Assembly: GCA_902795755.1 (NCBI GenBank)
Contig: CADBMO010000070.1
Span: forward strand, 1-11,021
DNA: 11,021 nt
Source: an uncultured Erysipelotrichaceae bacterium
Lineage (GTDB): Bacteria > Bacillota_I > Bacilli_A > RF39 > UBA660
Direction of reading: 5' to 3'
Part shown: positions 1-7,700 of the stretch, one piece after another
Position numbering within the stretch: the stretch's first letter is position 1
Layout: every line of letters starts with the position of its first letter
Notes under the pieces: model-generated
What the model was told of the DNA's origin: nothing
Databases searched by the model: none
The model's input: the letters and a program-made list of their open reading frames with translations, nothing else
Position numbers and translations under genes: made by a program

Positions 1-124
1 ACAATATTCTATAATTAACATTTTAACTATATCATATTGCTTTTAATTTTTTCATTTTTTGGTCTCACATCATTTACAAGTATACAACACCACTTTCTTT
101 ATTATTATGTTATTATGCATATTA

Positions 125-154
125 ATAATACTACAAAAAATGTATTAACGTCAA
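125..154 (-). promoter_or_regulatory. Possible leftward sigma-A promoter
   Basis: On the minus strand a TTGACG hexamer (149-154) is followed after 18 bases by TATTAT (125-130), each one mismatch from consensus. It lies just beyond the terminator of the surface-protein gene, where a promoter for the next leftward gene is expected. No start codon with a ribosome binding site and a sustained reading frame appears between here and the window edge, so any transcript would have a leader of more than about 115 bases. Such AT-rich DNA gives promoter look-alikes easily, so this is tentative. Confidence 0.35.
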
Positions 155-171
155 TTGTAACAAATTGTTAA
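145..171. repeat. Imperfect inverted repeat over the candidate -35
   Basis: The arm TTAAC-gtc-AATT (145-156) is the reverse complement of AATTGTTAA (163-171) apart from a three-base bulge, with a six-base centre. It overlaps the -35 hexamer of the possible leftward promoter, so it could be a repressor site. It could equally be chance symmetry in AT-rich DNA. No U-run follows it on either strand, so it is not a terminator. Confidence 0.3.
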
Positions 172-173
172 TG

Positions 174-205
174 TAAAGAAAAAAAGACTTTTTAAAAGTC
201 TTTTT
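174..205 (-). terminator. Rho-independent terminator of the surface-protein gene
   Basis: Bases 181-192 and 194-205 are perfect reverse complements, giving a stem of up to 12 bp around GACT/AGTC with a very small loop. Read on the minus strand the stem runs straight into a T-rich tract (TTTTTTTCTTT). It starts 25 bases after the stop codon of the surface-protein gene. The other strand also ends in a T-run (201-205), so it may work in both directions. The stem is mostly A-T pairs, so efficiency is uncertain. Confidence 0.85.
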
Positions 206-229
206 CTCTCCCCTTTATATTCTATCTAA

Positions 230-2281
230 TTAGTTAATTGCTCTTTTGTTTCCAGTATATGACCAACCATCAATTGAAGTCTTAGTAGACCACATATAAT
301 GTTGTTCACATAGTGGTTTATATGTTTTTTCTGCAGGTACGGTATCACGTTCATTTACTGTTTTTGTACATGTTTTAGCATCTTCATCAAGTAAATAATC
401 ATTACCATATCTTTCACAGCTTAATACTGTTTTTGTTGTTTTTATTTCTTTAACACATTTATTAGTATCTGTTAAAGAGTATCCTGGATAATCTTCACAA
501 GTATAAATTGTCTTTGTCTTGTTAGATTTGATACATTTACCAACAGTACTTGATTTAACTGTTCCTGCTGGACAAGTACAAGCATTTACTAATCTCTTTA
601 ACGTACATTTACTACCATTTAACGTATAAGTTCTAGCAGTAGTATTTTCTGGACAAGAATAAGTAGTTTTTGAACACTTAGTCTTATCACTAGTTTCATC
701 CCATCCTGCTGGACAAGAGTATTCAGTTTTAGTTATTAGACAGTTTTTACCACCATCAGTTGGAGTTCCTTTTGGACAACTATAACTTCCAGTAGTTTTC
801 TTAGTACAAGTTCCTTTATTTTTATTTAAAGTATAACCTGAACCATATGAACTACATGCAGTTTTATCATCGTAATAACTTTCTGATTTAGAACATCTTG
901 AACCATCTGGACTATATCCACTTGGACAAGTTTTACTTGATCCTGTTGCAGTATTACTTATACAACTAGCTTCTCCATATTTACTATATCCACTTGGACA
1001 AGTATATGAATAAGTATATTCTTTTGTAAAGTGCCAATAACTATATTTTTTAGTTGTGTGGCTAGTTGAGCAAGTTGGACACTCATCTTCTTCAAATGCA
1101 CCAACGTATACTAGTTTTTCAGTTTCACCAGTATAAGCTAAACTGCTTGATGATGATGTATAAGTATAATCATATACCCATCTTGAAGAAGTTGCTTCTT
1201 TTCTTGCACTTATTATTTCATATGTTCCAGATGTTAAGTAGTTTGCATAAACTTTCTTAACTGTTGCATATGCTGGTTTTGTATCAGTAGTTATTACAGC
1301 GTCTGCTGTTACTTTTGAAGTTGTAATTGTTTTTGTTGCATTACAAGTATCAGTTTTCTTGTTTGCATCTTCAGTTGAAGTTACATATTTAGGTGCACAT
1401 ACTGCATCTACTATTTCACCAGTAGTTGATGAACTTCCTGAACCAGAGCCACTTCCAGTACCATCATCAATAATGTTTCCATCATCGTCAACGATAACTG
1501 TCTTTTCTTTAGCTGGTTTTGTATCAGTAGTTATAACTTCAGTTGTTTTTTCATCTGCTGTTACAACGATAGTTTTAGCCTCGTCTTTAACACAGCTTTC
1601 TTCTATTAAATTATATCCAGTTGGACATACATATTTATCAAATTCTTGTGTACAAATATTCTTAACGAATTCATACTCATATACTTTAACAGTTGGTTCT
1701 GTTGTTTGTTTACTAGTTAAAGTAGTTCTCTTTGTTGTTGGTTTAAATGTAGTTCTTCTATTAGATGTATATCTTCTAGAATAAGAAGTTCTATATCTAG
1801 ATGTACCAATTGCACTTCTAGCTTTAGTTGCTTCTTCTGTAGTAGTAGTTTCTAGAAGCTTACAAGTATTACTACAAATATCATAACATCCAAAGTGTTC
1901 AATTATATAATCTTGTTTATCAGAACAAGATAAGTAAACCTTAATAACATATTCATCTTCTAACTTAGTAATTTCTACGTAAGAAGCTGTTTTGCTACAA
2001 TATTTACCATTAGAATCCATTAAAGGCATGATCATTTTATTATCAATCATTTCTTGTAATGTCATTCTTTTTGATTCATTGATCTCTTTTGGTAACCTTT
2101 CTACTGTATAGTAAGATTTAGCTACATCCTTCATCCTATCTAAATTATCACTAAATATTTGATTATTTAATGGTTTTAAATCAGGCATTGGAAATAACCA
2201 TATTAATAAAAATATGAAAATTATTATCAAAATAAGTCTAACAAGTAGTCCTTTTATTGATATTCCTCTTCTTTCTTCCAT
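230..2281 (-). CDS. Cysteine-rich membrane-anchored surface protein with a pilin-like N-terminal region
   Basis: Function unknown; I recognise an architecture, not a named gene. Numbering is from the ATG (683 residues). Residues 1-9 are charged, 10-30 form one hydrophobic helix (signal anchor, C-terminus outside), and no prepilin cleavage motif is seen. Residues 40-140 (helical start, LP, TLQEMID, DSNGKYC, SYVEIT, VYLSC) resemble the globular part of pilin-like proteins of uncultured gut Bacilli, from memory and unverified. Then come a basic Thr/Arg/Tyr linker (about 152-194), two related Cys-pair segments sharing ITTDTKPA, a Gly/Ser linker (275-288), a Cys-unit array (428-638) and a tail with WSTKTSIDGWSYTG. 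There are 32 cysteines and no LPXTG motif. The ATG at 2279-2281 is chosen because GGGGGAG lies six bases upstream; a TTG one codon earlier is too close. It has its own promoter and terminator. An adhesin or surface-layer-like role is a guess. Confidence 0.9.
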   Translation of the reverse strand: MEERRGISIKGLLVRLILIIIFIFLLIWLFPMPDLKPLNNQIFSDNLDRMKDVAKSYYTVERLPKEINESKRMTLQEMIDNKMIMPLMDSNGKYCSKTASYVEITKLEDEYVIKVYLSCSDKQDYIIEHFGCYDICSNTCKLLETTTTEEATKARSAIGTSRYRTSYSRRYTSNRRTTFKPTTKRTTLTSKQTTEPTVKVYEYEFVKNICTQEFDKYVCPTGYNLIEESCVKDEAKTIVVTADEKTTEVITTDTKPAKEKTVIVDDDGNIIDDGTGSGSGSGSSSTTGEIVDAVCAPKYVTSTEDANKKTDTCNATKTITTSKVTADAVITTDTKPAYATVKKVYANYLTSGTYEIISARKEATSSRWVYDYTYTSSSSSLAYTGETEKLVYVGAFEEDECPTCSTSHTTKKYSYWHFTKEYTYSYTCPSGYSKYGEASCISNTATGSSKTCPSGYSPDGSRCSKSESYYDDKTACSSYGSGYTLNKNKGTCTKKTTGSYSCPKGTPTDGGKNCLITKTEYSCPAGWDETSDKTKCSKTTYSCPENTTARTYTLNGSKCTLKRLVNACTCPAGTVKSSTVGKCIKSNKTKTIYTCEDYPGYSLTDTNKCVKEIKTTKTVLSCERYGNDYLLDEDAKTCTKTVNERDTVPAEKTYKPLCEQHYMWSTKTSIDGWSYTGNKRAIN
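368..1000 (-). repeat. Tandem array of Cys-bounded protein units
   Basis: Within the surface protein (residues 428-638) about nine consecutive units follow the pattern C-[P/E/S]-x-G-[Y/W/T]-x(n)-C, 12 to 17 residues between the bounding cysteines, joined by short Lys/Thr/Ser/Tyr-rich spacers. Examples are CPSGYSKYGEASC, CPSGYSPDGSRC, CPAGWDETSDKTKC and CPAGTVKSSTVGKC. A similar unit, CPTGYNLIEESC, sits earlier at residues 219-230. They recall small disulfide-bonded EGF-like or GCC2/GCC3-like modules, but each has only one Cys pair. The units are diverged in DNA except for the first two. Confidence 0.85.
911..931. repeat. 21-bp direct repeat, copy 1
   Basis: This stretch is identical to 983-1003. 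It encodes TCPSGYS on the minus strand, the start of a Cys-bounded unit. The copies are 72 bp (24 codons) apart and in frame, so one unit probably arose by recent duplication, and recombination between them would remove or add a unit without shifting the frame. Confidence 0.8.
983..1003. repeat. 21-bp direct repeat, copy 2
   Basis: This is the identical partner of 911-931, encoding the first TCPSGYS of the Cys-unit array. The unit it opens is 13 residues between its cysteines; that of the other copy is 12. Confidence 0.8.
1272..1294. repeat. 23-bp direct repeat, copy 1 (ITTDTKPA)
   Basis: This stretch is identical to 1512-1534, exactly 240 bp (80 codons) away, and encodes ITTDTKPA on the minus strand. 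In the protein, both copies follow a Cys pair and a T-A-D motif, so they mark an imperfect duplicated segment of about 80 residues in the middle of the surface protein. Confidence 0.8.
1512..1534. repeat. 23-bp direct repeat, copy 2 (ITTDTKPA)
   Basis: This is the identical partner of 1272-1294 and encodes ITTDTKPA at about residues 250-257. It is followed by an acidic VDDDGNIIDDG stretch and the Gly/Ser linker, whereas the other copy leads into a Tyr/Ser-rich stretch, so only the core of the duplicated segment is conserved. Confidence 0.8.
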
Positions 2282-2287
2282 CAAAAA

Positions 2288-2294
2288 CTCCCCC
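2288..2294 (-). promoter_or_regulatory. Ribosome binding site deciding the surface-protein start
   Basis: The minus strand reads GGGGGAG here, preceded by AAA, and lies six bases before the ATG at 2279-2281. The in-frame TTG at 2282-2284 would leave only three bases of spacing, so the ATG is the better start. Confidence 0.75.
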
Positions 2295-2316
2295 TTTTCC
2301 TGATCGAATGCCCACT

Positions 2317-2345
2317 ATGATAGCACTAATGTTTTTATTTGTCAA
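2317..2345 (-). promoter_or_regulatory. Near-consensus sigma-A promoter of the surface-protein gene
   Basis: The minus strand carries a perfect TTGACA (2340-2345), a 17-base spacer (2323-2339) and TATCAT (2317-2322), one mismatch from the -10 consensus. Transcription would begin near 2310, giving a leader of about 29 bases that contains the ribosome binding site. It is the best promoter in the window and sets the surface gene apart from the upstream operon. A short direct repeat, CACTA, lies on the plus strand at 2313-2317 and 2325-2329, around the -10; whether it binds a regulator is unknown. Confidence 0.8.
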
Positions 2346-2363
2346 GCATTTTTTCCGGTTTTT

Positions 2364-2645
2364 TTATTTGTCGTTTTTCCTATCTTTTATATATACAATC
2401 GTACATCCTGCATTAAACATATTTAAATGGTAACTTTCTACGTATTTGCTATGTTTTAAGTATTTATAAACCTCTTCTTTTATAATTCCTTTACCAATTC
2501 CATGCACAACTAATACTTTCTTGTTTTTTAATACGTAATTATCATAAATAAATTCTTTTATAAGTACCCTTGCAGAATCTTTTATTTCACCGTGCAAATC
2601 AATTGTTGGTAAACTATTAGTAAAAAAATCATCAAATTTATTCAT
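2364..2645 (-). CDS. Small stand-alone Smr-domain protein
   Basis: This 93-residue protein is essentially one Smr domain, the fold found at the C-terminus of MutS2 and in stand-alone Smr proteins. Visible motifs are IDLHG (residues 16-20), the VVHGIGKGI loop (47-55) and the closing strand with NAGCTIVYI (about 78-86). Family members bind or nick branched DNA, or cleave RNA on stalled ribosomes. Which applies here cannot be read from sequence, and no MutS-type ATPase region is attached. The usual Gly-rich GGxG before the last strand is shortened to AGC. Its ATG overlaps the folD stop by 8 nt and AAAAAGG inside the end of folD serves as ribosome binding site, so it is translationally coupled and last in the addB operon. 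No clear terminator follows. Confidence 0.85.
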   Translation of the reverse strand: MNKFDDFFTNSLPTIDLHGEIKDSARVLIKEFIYDNYVLKNKKVLVVHGIGKGIIKEEVYKYLKHSKYVESYHLNMFNAGCTIVYIKDRKNDK

Positions 2646-3486
2646 TTTCTATACCTTTTTGCATTTTATAAGCTTTAAATACATTTTTTAATAAGCATGC
2701 AACGGTCATTGGTCCTACTCCGCCTGGTACTGGAGTTATCAACGCAGCTTTTTTACTTACTTCATCAAAATCAACATCCCCGCATAAAGTACCCTCTTCT
2801 TTATTAATACCTACATCAATTACCACAACGTCATCTTTTACCATATCTTTGGTAATTAAATTGGGATGCCCTGCTGCTACTACTAAAATATCTGCTAACT
2901 TAGTGTATTTTTTAATATCATAACTTTTTGAATGACATACACTAACTGTTGCGTTTTCTTTTAAAAACAATTGAATAAGTGGCTTGCCAACTAAGTTACT
3001 TCTTCCTACTATTACCACGTTTTTAGATTCTAACTCTACGTTATACGCACTTAATAATTCCATAATTCCAAGTGGTGTACATGAAATAAGGCCATCATTA
3101 TCTAATACTAAGTTACCAACGTTTTGATATGTTAATCCATCTACGTCTTTTAAAGGATCAATATGATTAATTATTCTTGCTGCATTTAATCCTTTAGGAA
3201 GTGGTAGTTGAACGATTATTCCATTTACCTCATCGTCATCATTTAATCTTTTTATTTCTTCGATAATCATCTCTTCAGATATAGTATCTGGAAACTTAAT
3301 CTTATCAAACAAAATACCAACTTCTTCACAAGCTCTTTTTTTGTTTCTTACATATATGTTACTTGCACTATTATCACCAACTTGAATAACTACAAGTTTT
3401 GGATTAATACGATATAACTCAATATCGTTTTTTAATTTCGTTTTTATTACGGATGAAATTAATTTTCCATCTATTATGTTATTCAT
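2638..3486 (-). CDS. folD: Bifunctional methylenetetrahydrofolate dehydrogenase / methenyltetrahydrofolate cyclohydrolase
   Basis: FolD oxidises 5,10-methylene-THF to 5,10-methenyl-THF with NADP+ and hydrolyses it to 10-formyl-THF in the cytoplasm, supplying purine synthesis and initiator tRNA formylation. The length, 282 residues, is normal for bacterial FolD. Visible hallmarks are the YVRNK catalytic segment (Tyr45, Lys49), VQLPLP (92-97, with Gln93), KDVDG (113-117), the NADP-binding loop GRSNLVGKP (161-169) and the C-terminal signature TPVPGGVGPMT (251-261). The ATG directly abuts the glyA stop codon (TAG-ATG), and its ribosome binding site GAAGGTG lies in the last glyA codons, so translation is coupled. 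It acts on the methylene-THF made by the GlyA encoded just before it. Nothing looks damaged. Confidence 0.97.
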   Translation of the reverse strand: MNNIIDGKLISSVIKTKLKNDIELYRINPKLVVIQVGDNSASNIYVRNKKRACEEVGILFDKIKFPDTISEEMIIEEIKRLNDDDEVNGIIVQLPLPKGLNAARIINHIDPLKDVDGLTYQNVGNLVLDNDGLISCTPLGIMELLSAYNVELESKNVVIVGRSNLVGKPLIQLFLKENATVSVCHSKSYDIKKYTKLADILVVAAGHPNLITKDMVKDDVVVIDVGINKEEGTLCGDVDFDEVSKKAALITPVPGGVGPMTVACLLKNVFKAYKMQKGIENE

Positions 3487-4719
3487 CTAGTCACCTTCTT
3501 TATATAAAGGATGTTCGTCACAAAGCTTTTTTACCCTTCTTTTTAGATCTTCTAATAGTTCATCATCTTCAGTATTATTTAAACAAGTACTAATTATTTT
3601 TCCTACTTCCATAAAATCTTTTTCAGTAAATCCCCTTGTTGTCATTGCTGCGGTACCAAGTCTTATACCACTTGTTATAAATGGTGTGGTTGGATCATTT
3701 GGTACCATGTTTTTATTACAAGTTATTCCAATTGAATCTAATATAGTTTCAGCTTCTTTACCAGTCATATTAACCGACTTTTTCGTATCTACTAATAATA
3801 AATGGTTATCAGTACCATTTGAAACTATTTTAAATCCTTGCATCTTTAATACGTCACATAGTATTTTTGCATTTTTAACAACTTGCTTTTGATACTTTAC
3901 AAAGCTTGGTTGTAACGCCTCTTGAAAGCATACTGCTTTTGCTGCTATAACATGCTCTAATGGACCACCTTGAATTCCAGGAAAAATTGCTTTGTTTACT
4001 TTTCTTATTATTGAAGGATCATCTGTAAGTATTAAACCACCTCTAGGTCCCCTTAGCGTTTTGTGAGTAGTAGATGTAACTACGTGAGCATATTTACAAG
4101 GATTTTGGTGCAGTCCTGCCGCAACTAAGCCAGCGATATGTGCCATATCAACCATTAAATATGCGCCAACTTCGTCAGCGATTGATCTAAATTCCTCAAA
4201 ATCAATTTTTCTTGAATATGCTGATGCTCCTGCCAAGATTAGTTTTGGTTTGATTTTCTTAGCAAGTAGCCTTATCTCATCATAATTAATTTGATTAGTC
4301 TTGGCATCAACGTCATATGAATAAAAATCATAATCCATACCACTAAAACTCATAGAAGAACCATGTGACAAATGACCACCAGACTCTAATTTCATACCAA
4401 GTACTTTATCACCTTTATCAAGCAAAGCACGATATACAGCCATATTAGCAGATGAACCAGAGTGAGGTTGTACGTTAGCATATTTTACGTTAAATAGTTT
4501 CTTAGCAGATTCTATTGCAATTGTTTCTACTTCATCTATATATTTACACCCACCATAGTATCTTTTACTTGGATACCCTTCTGCATACTTATTAGTAAGT
4601 ACACTTCCTTGTGCCTTTAATACTTCCTTAGAAACAAAGTTTTCTGAAGCAATCAACTCAATTGTATTTTGCTGTCTTTGTTTTTCCTTTTCAATAATTT
4701 CAAATATGGTCTCTATCAT
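3487..4719 (-). CDS. glyA: Serine hydroxymethyltransferase
   Basis: GlyA is a cytoplasmic PLP enzyme converting serine and THF to glycine and 5,10-methylene-THF, the main entry of one-carbon units. The length, 410 residues, is standard. Visible are ELIASENF near the start (21-28), YYGG (54-57), HSGSSAN (86-92), DMAHIAGL with the PLP-contacting Asp191 and His194, the STTHKTLRGPRGG segment with Schiff-base Lys220, and SGIRLGT with the substrate-carboxylate Arg353. It starts four bases after the addA stop. The ribosome binding site AAAGGTGG covers the last addA codons. Gene order glyA-folD follows the reaction order, whereas the position behind addAB is unusual. The stop codon is TAG. Confidence 0.97.
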   Translation of the reverse strand: MIETIFEIIEKEKQRQQNTIELIASENFVSKEVLKAQGSVLTNKYAEGYPSKRYYGGCKYIDEVETIAIESAKKLFNVKYANVQPHSGSSANMAVYRALLDKGDKVLGMKLESGGHLSHGSSMSFSGMDYDFYSYDVDAKTNQINYDEIRLLAKKIKPKLILAGASAYSRKIDFEEFRSIADEVGAYLMVDMAHIAGLVAAGLHQNPCKYAHVVTSTTHKTLRGPRGGLILTDDPSIIRKVNKAIFPGIQGGPLEHVIAAKAVCFQEALQPSFVKYQKQVVKNAKILCDVLKMQGFKIVSNGTDNHLLLVDTKKSVNMTGKEAETILDSIGITCNKNMVPNDPTTPFITSGIRLGTAAMTTRGFTEKDFMEVGKIISTCLNNTEDDELLEDLKRRVKKLCDEHPLYKEGD

Positions 4720-4723
4720 GTTA

Positions 4724-7700
4724 TCATTCCACCTTTATAAATTTATTTAAATATATTGAATATATATATTTCTCTATGTTTGTTGCATTATATATATTTC
4801 TAATACCAATCTCATATAAATCTAACTGAATCTTATATCTTTCTTTTAGTTTTTGTAGACTATCAACTTTATCAGTTTTATAATCCACTATATAATAAGT
4901 ATCATCTTTTATAAATAATAAATCAATAACACCACTAGTTAATATCTTACCATTTTTTAGTGAATTATCATAGTACAAAGATGGTATTTCAAAAGTAATT
5001 TCTTTTTCCTTATATACTATACTACCTAACATTATACTATATAAATCGGATGTTAAATATGCAAATATTTTTTCAATGTTAATTAAATCTAACTCTTCTT
5101 TGGTAATGGTGTTGTTATTAATAAAACCATTTAGCTCTTCTTTTAAAGATGTAATGCTATATTTCTTAACTGGTAGCACTTCAAATATCTTATGATACAG
5201 TGTACCTAACTTAGTATGATTAATACCATCATTTAAGAAATTTGGCATTCTCTTATAATCTTTACTTTTTTTAATAGCACTTACGCTTAAATATGTTGGG
5301 ATAACATCTACCTTTGATAGTTCATTTAATTTGTTATACCAAGAAATATCAAAATGAGTTTTATTTATGTTTTTTACATTAAATTCGCTTTCATTAATTG
5401 TTTTTCCTTCTACTAATTTAACGTCTAACTTAGCATCTGTCGCAAACGTTTTACAATCCATACTACTTAAGTATCTTAATTCTTTAGACGAAGGATGTCT
5501 TAGCAGGCATGGCATAAGAATATCTAAATAACAATTTACGTTCTTTAAATAACTACTTGATACTAAGGCATCACTTCCCATTTTTGCAGATGCTTTATTT
5601 ATAATAGATTCTAAATTACTAGATAAACCTGTAATTATTATCTTTTCTTTTGCCCTTGTTAATGCTACATAAAGTACCCTTAACTCTTCTGATAACATTT
5701 TATTTTTTTCTAGTATTTTAAATGCCATTTTTGGTATTGATTCATATCTTATTTTATATTCATCATCCCTTAAGTTAAACACAAGTCCATTATCACCATT
5801 AATCATTATCTCTTCTTTTAAATCTTTCGTATTAAATTGTCTACCTATTTCACATAGTATAACAACAGGATATTCTAATCCCTTTGATTTATGAATGGTA
5901 GTTATTAATACGTTATCATTATTAGAAAGTGGATTAATACCTTCTAATGATTCTTTATTCAAATTAATATTTTCTAAGTATGAAATAAACTCATGTAAAC
6001 TTCTTTTTTTACTACTTTCAAAGTCTTTAGCATGTTTTATCATTTGAATTAAGTTTTTTTCTTTATTAACACCTTGTTTATCTGCAAGTACACATTCTAA
6101 TACATTAAATGTTTTATAAACTTTGTTTAGCGTTTCATAAAGTGCATGATTATATGAATATTCTTTTAACTCTTTTAATGTGTTTATAAAACTAATAATA
6201 CTTTCATTATTACTCTTTAATAAGTTATTATACAAACTATTATACTTATCATCATATCTTGCATCTATAACATCATCTAAACTAATGTTTATCATACTTG
6301 ATGAAATAGTTGATAATAATGCCACATCGTCATACGGATTATCAATTACCTTTAACATATTAATAACTAGTTTAACTTCATAATTATCAAAGTATGATTT
6401 ATTATCTACAGAGTATGCACTTATCCCTCTATTATTTAATGCTTTTATATAATATGATGAATTACTTGTACTTCTAAATAATAATGCTATATCAGATTCT
6501 TTAATATCACGCCACATACTTTTTTTATTATCATAAACCTGATATTTAGAATCTAATAATTCCTTAACTTTATTTGCAACAACTATTGCTTCTTTTTCAG
6601 CATTTATGATGTCATCTTCTTCTAGCTTTTCTTTATTATCTATTAATATTACTTCCGTATTTAAATTTGTACCTTCTTCAAAAGATGCTCCCAAATACAG
6701 TTTTTCATCGTTATTATAATCTATTTCTCCAAAAGATGAAGACATAACGTTTTCAAATACAAAGTTAGAAAAATCAAGTACTTCTTTTCTACTTCTAAAG
6801 TTTTTAGATAAAGTTATTAATTTAGGAAATTTATCTTTAAATGCATTATTTTTATCAGCGTTAAATATCTCTGGGGCTGCACTTCTAAACCTATATATAC
6901 TTTGCTTAACATCTCCTACTATAAACAAGTTAGTATTATCTTTAGAAATAGCATTAAATATTACGTTTTGTACATTATTAGTATCTTGATATTCATCAAT
7001 TAATATCTCATCATACTTTTCACTTAATCTTTTTGCAAGGTCAGTTTTTTTACCATCTTTAATTAATAAATCAACAACGAAAAAAGATACGTCTGAAAAC
7101 GAAAATCTACTTAGTTTTTTCTTTTCTTCTAATAATCTTTCTTCAAAAGATTTTACAACTTCAAATAATACTTTTACATTTTTTTTACATAAATCCATAT
7201 CTGATTTATATAACTCATCACTCATTTCATATAAATCTTTAAGTTTAGTATTTAATAAATCTTTTAAATCTGCTCTTATCATTTGGTTTTTTATTATTAC
7301 GGAGTTTTCTTTTTCACCTTTTGGCGTGCAAAAAGTTAAAAACTTCTTACTTCTTAATCTTGATGCTAAATCATCTAAAGTACTAATGGCTAACAAATCA
7401 TTTATTATGTTTAGATCTGCCTTTGCAACAACTATACTCTTATCAAAAGAATCTCCTTCGTTGTATAAATCATCTATTATTTCCTCATACAATGCTTTAT
7501 ATGACTTTAACTCTTCTTTTATTTCATTAATTAATAAATTTTTATAATAATCACCATCATAATAGCTAATAATATTTTCTATCATGCTATCTTTAAAGGT
7601 GATGGTATTTAAAAAACTACTTATTTTAAAAACTATGTCTTTAATTAAATCAATGCTGTTAGCACCAAAAAAGTTAAGCATATCTTCATAATCATCCACA

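Noticed and set aside
33..56. Tiny minus-strand frame starting ATGAAAAAATTAAAAGC near the left edge
   Set aside because: It stops after seven codons and has no ribosome binding site.
87..97. AAAGTGG on the minus strand resembling a MraZ box
   Set aside because: MraZ sites need several such boxes at about 10-base spacing; only one is present and no division gene is in view.
1359..1784. Plus-strand open frame of 141 codons opposite the surface-protein gene
   Set aside because: It is the antisense of Thr/Ser-rich repeats, gives a low-complexity Val/Ser/Pro product, has no ribosome binding site and lies wholly inside a convincing gene. The shorter frame at 1066-1260 is rejected for the same reasons.
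2282..2284. TTG start one codon upstream of the surface-protein ATG
   Set aside because: It leaves only three bases to the ribosome binding site; the ATG has six and is the stronger codon.
2350..2367. CCGG flanked by homopolymer runs after smr, as a terminator
   Set aside because: The runs on both sides are the same base (A on the minus strand), so they cannot pair; only the four-base CCGG is symmetrical.
4724..4726. TGA at the addA end as a possible Trp codon (Mycoplasma code)
   Set aside because: Trp codons checked in these genes are TGG, AddA is complete at this point, and reading on would add only one residue before a TAA.
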